From Rhodopirellula sp. SM50 (lineage in GTDB: Bacteria > Planctomycetota > Planctomycetia > Pirellulales > Pirellulaceae): 64,000 nt of DNA. Shown here piece by piece: positions 9,234-16,494 of this stretch. The notes under the pieces are model-generated. The model did not search any database, had not been told where the DNA came from, and saw only the letters and a list, made by a program, of their open reading frames with translations. Position numbers and translations under genes: made by a program. Numbering within the stretch: position 1 is the stretch's first letter; the number at the start of each line of letters is the position of its first letter. The stretch is taken from contig NZ_NTFY01000060.1 of assembly GCF_002289565.1 (NCBI RefSeq), forward strand, positions 186,001 to 250,000, given 5' to 3'.

Positions 9234-11075
9234 CTATCTTGCAAACCTGAATTCGTTGGAATTGAGCAGGGCCCAAATCAGGTCGTCCTGTTCGTGGGAA
9301 ACCAAAGCTCTCTCTGATTCTTTTGGCAAACGTACCAGGATCGATTTCCAAATGATCTCTAAACGTTCGTCGGGAGTTGTGGCCCCTTCCAGTTTTTGAT
9401 GAATGAAGGCGAGTGGTTGTGCGGTGATTTCCTGTTCCAGATGGCCGTTCATCAGATAGAGGATCTGCGGGATGTTGGGTTCTTCGTTTGCGCCATCGAT
9501 CAATTCACGATCGGACTTCCCCATCAACATGGCGACCTCATGCGAACCATCGACGTGGCCGTAGGAAGATACCCTCCATAAATGCTTGGGGCCCGTCTCA
9601 CCATTGCGTCGCTTAGCCTCCGCTTCCTCGCGTTTCTGAAATGCGCCGCGACCAGGTCCATTGACTGAATAGTTCACGAAATCTTGAACACCCATCGTCT
9701 GTGATTTCTCGTAGAAGTTCGTAAAGCCATCCCACCTGAACTCAGTCGCCACGTATTGATCGGGCGTTTCGGTTTTAAGGCTAAGGAATGAGTCCACGAT
9801 GGCTTCGGCAGAGAGCCTTCGAACGATGGGGCCGTCCAAGACATACTCCGGCGCACTTGCGTTCAACGCAATCGCCTTGCTCTGGTAAGTCTCGCTGTTG
9901 AATAGCACACTCAAGAATCTTTTTAGGTCATAGCGAGAAGCCTTCATGATCGCGATCAGCTGCTCGGTGAGCGCAGGATGAGGCCCCATTTCATCCGGTG
10001 ATAAACCGCCCAATGGACCAACAAGCTCTGTACCCATGACCTGGTACCACAAGCGGTTCACGACGGATTTCGTGAACAAGGGATTGTCGGGCGAAACCAT
10101 CCAGTCAGCGAAGGATTCGCGCGAGTTGATCGGCGGTCCAAAGTTGTTGTGCTTGAGAGTGTCAAGCTCGGCTTTGGTGAGCTTGTGATCCAACTTAGGC
10201 ATTGCACCGAAGAGCACATCGGCTTTCACGGCTTCGAAAGGCTTGCCGTCTCCATACTGATAGTCATGCGGCAGACGCATGAACCCTGTTCCGTTGCCAT
10301 GAATCGCCGCATGCTTCACACGGAGGGACTCACGATAGACGATCCACTCGTCAAAACTCTTGTTTTTTAGAACCCTACGGTCTTTGGCATAGTCCTTTTC
10401 CAAGTCTGGGGTTGGATCGACGCGGAGGTGAGTTCTAGAACTGAAGGCGGCAAGTTTGTAAAAATCTTTTTGTGTCCACACATCAAACGGGTGATCGTGG
10501 CATTGGGCGCATTCGATGCTGAGTCCCAAGAAGGTTTTCACCGAATTGGCAAGATGATCCAAGGGCATCGGTTCACGTGCGTAGAATCCAGTGGCTCCAT
10601 TGCCTGGCTTGTAGAGAGGGCCGCTGGCATTGATCAACTCGTGAGCCATCTGATCATAAGGCTTGTTGGTTCGCAGCGATTCCTTGATCCACTCCGCATA
10701 GTTCCCGGGGTGATGCAACTTGTCTCCAACGTATTTCACTCGGAAGAGATCTGCCCAGTAGTTGCACCAATGACTTTGGTAGCCTTTGTCTTGAAGGAGC
10801 TTGCTGATCAATCGGGATCGTTTGTCGGGCTCCTGATCCGCAATGAAGCCATCCAACTCGTCGATCGTGGGGATGCGACCGATGGCATCCAGATAGACAC
10901 GGCGACAGAATGCGTAGTCATCGATACCGGGGCGGCGATCTTGACCGACCTGTTTCAGTTGCTCAGCTACCAGCTGATCAATCTGTCGCGCATGCTCGGA
11001 AATCGTCGACGGTTGGGCAATCGCAACGGATGCGCTTGCCGCCATGCTCAGTATTAGTAGGAGAATTCTATTCAT
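9234..11075 (-). CDS. DUF1549/DUF1553 secreted protein
   Basis: 613 residues with a Sec-type signal peptide (MNRILLLILSMAASASVAIA). DUF1549 covers about 30-240 and includes ECAQCHDHPFD, a CxxCH haem-like motif typical of these proteins. DUF1553 covers about 310-570 (WYQVMGTELVGPLGG; LNGHLEQEIT region). These proteins are strikingly abundant in planctomycetes, are usually co-transcribed with DUF1501 genes as here, and are presumed to be periplasmic c-type cytochrome-like partners. There is no separate PSCyt1 domain at the N-terminus, so this is the short architecture. TAG at 9234-9236, directly before the DUF1501 start. Confidence 0.93.
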   Translation of the reverse strand: MNRILLLILSMAASASVAIAQPSTISEHARQIDQLVAEQLKQVGQDRRPGIDDYAFCRRVYLDAIGRIPTIDELDGFIADQEPDKRSRLISKLLQDKGYQSHWCNYWADLFRVKYVGDKLHHPGNYAEWIKESLRTNKPYDQMAHELINASGPLYKPGNGATGFYAREPMPLDHLANSVKTFLGLSIECAQCHDHPFDVWTQKDFYKLAAFSSRTHLRVDPTPDLEKDYAKDRRVLKNKSFDEWIVYRESLRVKHAAIHGNGTGFMRLPHDYQYGDGKPFEAVKADVLFGAMPKLDHKLTKAELDTLKHNNFGPPINSRESFADWMVSPDNPLFTKSVVNRLWYQVMGTELVGPLGGLSPDEMGPHPALTEQLIAIMKASRYDLKRFLSVLFNSETYQSKAIALNASAPEYVLDGPIVRRLSAEAIVDSFLSLKTETPDQYVATEFRWDGFTNFYEKSQTMGVQDFVNYSVNGPGRGAFQKREEAEAKRRNGETGPKHLWRVSSYGHVDGSHEVAMLMGKSDRELIDGANEEPNIPQILYLMNGHLEQEITAQPLAFIHQKLEGATTPDERLEIIWKSILVRLPKESERALVSHEQDDLIWALLNSNEFRFAR

Positions 11076-11149
11076 GTGAATTTGGAGGCAGGCACGCTGG
11101 CGTTTTTGGCAGCGTGTGAACGGTGGGAAGACAGATTATAGTCCATCTG

Positions 11150-11547
11150 CTATTTCAGTTCATCAGGCGTCAGCTTGTCATCACCATTTGAATCCAGATT
11201 CTTGAACCGCTTGGTCAACGCGGGCATTGAAACAGAAAGTCGCACGGACGGTCGTCTCGCACGATGAAGATCACGTAGCTCTGGATGCCGCTTCGAGCGG
11301 CGGTCATCTTTCCGAGATAGACGCCACTGGGCCAACTCTCAGGGATCTCCAATTCAAGTGTTGGTTCCCACAGGCACTCGCGAACATAGTTCTCGCGCCG
11401 GGCCGCATCACGACCTGCCGTATGAATCTCCGCACCGTGCACGAATCGATGGGTACCTGTTGCGGCAATCAGTCCTGTCGCCGCTGCCCCTTTGATCGCT
11501 TCACGGCGGCCTACGGTGCCTTTCAATTTTCTTTCTCGCTCATGCCA
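11150..11547 (-). pseudogene. decayed DMFase-like gene joined to an EF-hand tail
   Basis: Just after the stop of the large fusion gene, an ATG opens MSEKEN and stops. One frame over, the reading continues as a Tat-type signal (RREAIKGAAATGLIAATG) and then ECLWEPTLELEIPESWPSGV and SYVIFIVRDDRPCDFLFQC. That is the start of the domain seen in N,N-dimethylformamidase beta-subunit-like proteins. It stops at 11215, where the full domain would continue for hundreds of residues. Another frame then reads FKNLDSNGDDKLTPDELK, a single EF-hand at the end of some other protein (stop at 11150). So this locus has a frameshift, a truncation and a foreign tail. It is related to the C-terminal part of the intact fusion upstream. 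Confidence 0.65.
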
Positions 11548-14500
11548 TTACCTCTCCGGTCGATTGGATTTCACTTCAAAGTGATGCAAAACGTTCTTGA
11601 GTAAATTGCCCATCGCCTCATCGTGGTAAACGCCCCACGCTGATGCGATCGATCCCGTGTGAAACACTCGGCCGCCGGCAGGACGTTCCCAATAAATGAT
11701 TTCGGCGATCGTCTGGTCGTTGCCAATTCGTGGCTTGTGGCCCTCAGCGTTGTAGTCGATGACTCGGCGAGCATCGTTGCTGCTGGCAATGGTCGTGATG
11801 CCACTGGGTTCGACTAGGTCTTTGACGGCGGAGTCTGCTGTCGCTCGTTGCAAGGTCGAAAGACGGACGTCAAACTCGTGCCCAACAGCGCCGACGTCTT
11901 GGCTGATCCATCCAAACGTCTCGCCCTTCCTTAACCCTACGGGATAGGGATGCTGGAACAGGAAGTGATCCGGCTGCTCAACTTGATAAGGTTTGAACGC
12001 ACCGCCCCAACCGATGCACGTCAGTCCAACAACCTTCCAAGCGGGGTAGCCGCAAAATCGCATCAAGCTACCACGGCGGAAATCGTGACTGTGGTAGAGC
12101 TCGCCAACCTGAGCCAGCTTTCGCCCGCCGATACCCGTGCCAAACTTACGGCATTCCATGAACTCGTCGTCTTTGTCGTAAGTCACTCGCCAGAACATCG
12201 TGTTGCCTGATAAGACGATCGCGTCACCGCCCGCCTTCAAGTAACGATCGATGCCATCGTACGCACGAGCAGACCAGTACTCGCTGTGCCCATTGATAAC
12301 CACGGCTTGATATCCGTTGAGCACTTCGGGATTGCGATCCAGATCACGATCCGTCATCACGTCGTATTCGTATCCGTTTTGGTCAAGCCAAAGATGCAAG
12401 AATCGTTCGCCGCGCATCAGATGGCTGTAGGACTGATTGATATAGGTCTTATTGGGCCCGGCGGCTGGCCAAGGTAGCTTCATGCCGATTTTGTAAGTCG
12501 GCTGACCGAAGCGGTGATCGCGGTAACAACTGTACGCCGGAGCGCCGGGGTGACTGGTGGCAAGACCGCCAGTGCCCATTTGCGTCAACTCCGCTGCGTG
12601 ATTGACGGGAAAAGGAGCCGAATTGTATGCAAGCCAAGTGTTGGAAGAGACAAGCACTAGCAACGGAGCTTTGGATGTGTTCTCTTCGGCATCACTCCCT
12701 CGCTCACGCGTCGGATTACCGTGCGGCTGAGTAAGCGATGGGCGCACGACGAATGTCGCAAAGTAACGCTTTGATTGGCCGTCGATCTCGAAGTCGAATC
12801 GGCCGGCGTAGATACCAGACTTGGCGTCTTTAGGAATTCGGAATGTGTGCGTGACCTTCCAACGGGCGTCGTACAGTTCGTCCGACGCGAGCCGCAAACC
12901 GTGCCCCCGCTCTGGATCTGTTGTTGGATCGTAGCTCGTATCGTGCCGCCCAACCTTTGCGGCATCAAAGCTAGGTCCGCCGATCATCCACGTGCCACGG
13001 TTGACGATCTGGCCATGCCTGCCATCGACGCCTGCATCCGCCACGCGTATGCCGCGTTCTTCAGCAAAGGGCCAGCAAGCTAGAACATGATTGCCTTTGG
13101 GAATGGTCAGCCCACGGTCGGCGACGCGAGACTCGATCTGATCCGAATGAAGTGCTCGATCATGCACAGCGACCATCGCAATGTCGCCGTTGTAAAAGTT
13201 GCCGGATTGTCCATCGCTTCCGTAAGCTCCGATCCGCATTGCCGTATCTCCGGGCCTGACGACACCGCGATACGGAAACTCACCCGCTAGCCTTCCATCG
13301 ATGAAGATCCGCTTGACTTCGCCGTCCCATGTTCCTGCGACGTGATGCCAACGCTGGGCCTGAATCAATTCAGGCGGCGTCTGATGAAGCGATAAACGAT
13401 TGAACTCGCCTCCGTCGTCAGTGATGAAAACAACACGACCCTCATTGAGGAACAATCCAAGTCCACATTTGCCTGGATAATCATGCTGCGTGACCAAGCC
13501 TTGCCAACCCGAAAGACTGAAAGGACGAATCCAACACTCCAGCGTCAGTTGCGAAAGCCGTCGATCAGCGGGTAACGCGTTTTCGATATGAACGTAAGAT
13601 CCTGGATGGATCGGTTGAGTCCGGGCGTCCGAGACTGGAAACTCCTTCAGCACGGGATCGTTTTCTCGGCTCTCAGGGTCCGAGCCCAGCTTCACAACGC
13701 TTAGTTTGTAGTCAGCGGTACTGCTGGTTCGGAACTCGATCTCTCCACCCGCTGCGATGCTCTTTTGAGCGTAAGCATGTAAGCCGGGTAGAGTGATCGC
13801 ACGATGAGCTGGGAGGCTTTGTTGGACGTTCTTCGGTTTCCATGCCGCTGCGGGTTCCTTTGATTCTTTCAGATAAGCCACCAAGTCGGCGATTTCTTCC
13901 GGTTTCAGAATCTTGTCAAGCCCATCGGGCATCAATGAAACACTGGAGTACCGCGCCTCTTCGATCTCTCCGAACTCGACCGATTGCACAACGCCTTCGC
14001 CCGAAGAGAGGAACATCTTGTCTACGGTTTCTTTGACCAACAATCCGGAAACCACCTTTCCGTCCTCGGTGAGCACGTTGACGGTCTCGTGGTATCGGGC
14101 AATCGTCGCACTCGGATAGACAATCGCTTCCAACAAGTCGCGTTCGCTGCGAATCGCGCCGATGCGAGTCAGATCCGGCCCCAGACGGACGCCCTTTTCA
14201 CCTTTCAGATGACAGATCGTGCATTTTGATTTTTCTTGATTGGCGAAGAGTTTTGCACCACGCTGTGCGTTTCCGTTGGGAAGATAAGCAGCCAGTTCGA
14301 CGAGTCGTTGTGCTTGCGAGTCGACCTTGGCCGGATCAACCGTCGCGATTGCGGCAGGTAGGATTTCAGGAAAGTCATCTTGTTTCTCGTTTTGCCCGTC
14401 GATCTTCCACATATTCCGAAGTTGTTTGCTAAGCGGATGGCCCGTTGGCAGACTTCGTCGATCACCAATCTCAAAGAGCGCGTAGACAATCGCGTGCTTT

Positions 14501-16113
14501 AAGAATGGATCACGTTCGCTTGCGCCCACAGTCAACAGAGGCTCCACTGCTTCGCTTTCGCCAATCCTGCCAAGAGCCATGGCCGCGAGTCGCCGAATCC
14601 GCGGATCGTCATCCGACAGCAACTTGATAAGTGACTCAGCAGCCGCTTGGTCTCGCCAAAGAGCGACACTATGGATCGCAGCCGCGCGAACGTCTGGCTC
14701 GTCGGCGCTCAAGAACTCTCGAATCGCGTTCCGCGCTGCTTCGCCTGGAATCCGATGGAGCGACCAAACCGCAGGCACGCGAGCAGTTGCTTTTCGCAAC
14801 GCATCGATGTTGGCGTCGCTTGCAAGTGCGTCGGTCGCGCGCTTCACTACCGCCGGCCGCTGGTCGGCCAACCATTCAACTTGTGGGTCGCTCCAATCAA
14901 GTTCTAATCCGCGAGGATCTTCGCTTTCGCTCGCTTCCTTCTTTTGAAGCCGATAGATGGCACCGAGAATGTCAGGCTTAGCAATCTTGGACGTCGGGCA
15001 ACAAATCATGTACCAGCTGCCAGTGTCGGCAACGAGCAGGCTTCCATCCGCATCTTCGATCACATCGGTCGGGTGAAAGTCGGTTAGGTCGCTTTCCAGC
15101 AAGGTGCTTACTTCCGAGCTGTACGATGACCCGGACTTGGTCAGCCGGTGCCGAGAGAGCCTGCGCGTATTGAATTCGGTGCAAACCAAATCTCCTTTCA
15201 AACCCGCGGCATGACTCTGCGGCATGACCACCCCCGAAGGCGCGGCAGGGCCCAGTTGCGACAGAATCGGCAGAAGGCCTCCGCTGTCAGGATGCGGTGC
15301 CAGCACGCGAGGGTTCTTTCGTCCGTACTTGCCTCCGTACACAGTATGCAACACACCGTCGCGTCGCCCAGGCTGTGAAAGATCAAAGAACGTGCCACTG
15401 AGGAATCGTTCGCCCGAGGGGTGGAACGCCAAGCCAACCGGATTGTTCATCCCGCCCGTGATGACTCTTTCCAACTGGGATCCATCCGGCCGAGCACGAT
15501 AGATATGCGCGGCCCGCGAAGTGCGAGTCTTCCCGTTGGCCAACTCGTGCTCTTGCGGAGCAAAGGCACCCTTACACCAGTAAAAGAAACCATCCGGTCC
15601 GAAATAAGGACCGTGCATGTCGTTGCCACAATTTTCGATCGAGCCGCCATCGAACCAAACGGTTCGCTCATCCGCCACATCGTCTCCGTTGGTATCGCTG
15701 AGTTTCCAAATGTGTGGAGGTGCGCCGACGTAGACAGAACCGTCGTGAACAAGAATGCCTTCTGGTAACGGCAGCTTATCGGCAAAGACAGTCGATTCAT
15801 CAAAGACACCATCGCTGTCGCGATCGACCAATCGCAACACGCGATGCTGCGGATCTTTGAGTTGGACGGGTGCCTTGTCGGTGTTGCCCGAACTGTCCGT
15901 GACGTAGAGCACACCGGAATCGTCAAAGTACATGTGCATCGGCCGCTGAACCAATGGCGGCGCGGCGACACGCTGCAGCTCATACCCATCAGGAATCGTA
16001 AACGTGTGGGGGGCAAGCGAAACAGTTTCTGCACCCTTCGCACGCAAGCAGGTACAAAGAATGGCAAGGGCGACAAGAACGCGATAGCGATTGATACCGG
16101 GCATGAGAAGCAT
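11548..16113 (-). CDS. fusion: membrane-bound dehydrogenase domain + HEAT + haem-binding + LamG + DMFase-like
   Basis: 1521 residues with a signal peptide (about 1-28). Domains in order: planctomycete membrane-bound-dehydrogenase-type beta-propeller (about 35-400), HEAT-like helices (about 430-560; PDVRAAAIHSVALWRD), Pirellula-type cytochrome c domain with CTICH near residue 630 and its C-terminal IADLVAYLKES, LamG/concanavalin jellyroll (about 840-1000; LTLECWIRPFSLSGWQGL), then a region like the C-terminal domain of N,N-dimethylformamidase large subunit (about 1090-1490; NTWLAYNSAPFPVN, GHSEYWSARAYDGIDRYL). The first three domains are a standard planctomycete set. Their fusion to LamG plus the DMFase-like domain is unusual. 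A short repeat is translated in frame at 12696-12720. Secreted; probable electron-transfer plus ligand-binding or amidohydrolase role, inferred only. Confidence 0.9.
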   Translation of the reverse strand: MLLMPGINRYRVLVALAILCTCLRAKGAETVSLAPHTFTIPDGYELQRVAAPPLVQRPMHMYFDDSGVLYVTDSSGNTDKAPVQLKDPQHRVLRLVDRDSDGVFDESTVFADKLPLPEGILVHDGSVYVGAPPHIWKLSDTNGDDVADERTVWFDGGSIENCGNDMHGPYFGPDGFFYWCKGAFAPQEHELANGKTRTSRAAHIYRARPDGSQLERVITGGMNNPVGLAFHPSGERFLSGTFFDLSQPGRRDGVLHTVYGGKYGRKNPRVLAPHPDSGGLLPILSQLGPAAPSGVVMPQSHAAGLKGDLVCTEFNTRRLSRHRLTKSGSSYSSEVSTLLESDLTDFHPTDVIEDADGSLLVADTGSWYMICCPTSKIAKPDILGAIYRLQKKEASESEDPRGLELDWSDPQVEWLADQRPAVVKRATDALASDANIDALRKATARVPAVWSLHRIPGEAARNAIREFLSADEPDVRAAAIHSVALWRDQAAAESLIKLLSDDDPRIRRLAAMALGRIGESEAVEPLLTVGASERDPFLKHAIVYALFEIGDRRSLPTGHPLSKQLRNMWKIDGQNEKQDDFPEILPAAIATVDPAKVDSQAQRLVELAAYLPNGNAQRGAKLFANQEKSKCTICHLKGEKGVRLGPDLTRIGAIRSERDLLEAIVYPSATIARYHETVNVLTEDGKVVSGLLVKETVDKMFLSSGEGVVQSVEFGEIEEARYSSVSLMPDGLDKILKPEEIADLVAYLKESKEPAAAWKPKNVQQSLPAHRAITLPGLHAYAQKSIAAGGEIEFRTSSTADYKLSVVKLGSDPESRENDPVLKEFPVSDARTQPIHPGSYVHIENALPADRRLSQLTLECWIRPFSLSGWQGLVTQHDYPGKCGLGLFLNEGRVVFITDDGGEFNRLSLHQTPPELIQAQRWHHVAGTWDGEVKRIFIDGRLAGEFPYRGVVRPGDTAMRIGAYGSDGQSGNFYNGDIAMVAVHDRALHSDQIESRVADRGLTIPKGNHVLACWPFAEERGIRVADAGVDGRHGQIVNRGTWMIGGPSFDAAKVGRHDTSYDPTTDPERGHGLRLASDELYDARWKVTHTFRIPKDAKSGIYAGRFDFEIDGQSKRYFATFVVRPSLTQPHGNPTRERGSDAEENTSKAPLLVLVSSNTWLAYNSAPFPVNHAAELTQMGTGGLATSHPGAPAYSCYRDHRFGQPTYKIGMKLPWPAAGPNKTYINQSYSHLMRGERFLHLWLDQNGYEYDVMTDRDLDRNPEVLNGYQAVVINGHSEYWSARAYDGIDRYLKAGGDAIVLSGNTMFWRVTYDKDDEFMECRKFGTGIGGRKLAQVGELYHSHDFRRGSLMRFCGYPAWKVVGLTCIGWGGAFKPYQVEQPDHFLFQHPYPVGLRKGETFGWISQDVGAVGHEFDVRLSTLQRATADSAVKDLVEPSGITTIASSNDARRVIDYNAEGHKPRIGNDQTIAEIIYWERPAGGRVFHTGSIASAWGVYHDEAMGNLLKNVLHHFEVKSNRPER
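12696..12720. repeat. REP-like repeat read in frame inside the fusion gene
   Basis: CCCTCGCTCACGCGTCGG, with close relatives at 16968-16990, 20490-20511 (reverse orientation) and 62311-62333. On the coding strand it supplies NPTRERGS to the protein, in the low-complexity linker just before the DMFase-like domain. Confidence 0.65.
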
Positions 16114-16371
16114 GTTGGTCTGGTGGGATGAAACGTTGAAACCTACTTCTCCACCATCTTATCCTCGAAGAAGTCGACCAGCGATTCGTATTTGGTTTTC
16201 GCTCCGGGGTACTTCAGGTGAGCCTCTCAGTGGTAACCGATTCTCTGGCCTTTTCGGCGATGTAATCAACGCTGGAACGGGCCGCATTGGTCCGCTGCCG
16301 ATCCCTGTCGGATTTTACGTGGAAATCCCACGATTTCGAAGCATTCGCGGAGCTTTCAGGTTCGATCAATC
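16114..16371. other. intergenic stretch with an orphan C-terminal fragment
   Basis: On the minus strand 16147-16225 reads EAHLKYPGAKTKYESLVDFF followed by EDKMVEK and a stop, preceded immediately by another stop. It looks like the last 26 codons of a lost gene; I do not recognise the family. The 74-nt dispersed repeat at 16277-16350 follows. Nothing else is supported. Confidence 0.4.
16277..16350. repeat. 74-nt dispersed repeat, copy 1
   Basis: Begins ACGGGCCGCAT and includes TCGATCC/CGATCC, GTCGGATT and GATTTCGAAG blocks. It aligns along its whole length, with one small gap each way and roughly 80% identity by eye, to 60427-60500 in the same orientation. Both copies lie close to DUF1552 coding sequence. 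Confidence 0.7.
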
Positions 16372-16489
16372 GTCAGCAAGCCAGTGTCAATCAGCCCGAG
16401 CGCCGGAAATGCGATCAGAGCCCCCGTTCCACGAAGGAAATCCCGACCGCTGAATCGTGTGTGTTCTCGCAAGCAGTTGGGTGTGTTAT
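16372..16489 (-). pseudogene. relic of a DUF1552 gene 5' end
   Basis: The minus strand reads NTPNCLREHTRFSGRDFLRG then TGALIAFPALG before a stop. This is the Tat-like leader of DUF1552 proteins; compare DRRQMLRGSGAVIALPALES in the intact gene at 59084-60370. There is no in-frame start (the codon before NTP is GAT), and the body of the gene is gone. It lies directly downstream of the FAD/golvesin gene. Confidence 0.6.
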
Positions 16490-16494
16490 CCAGT

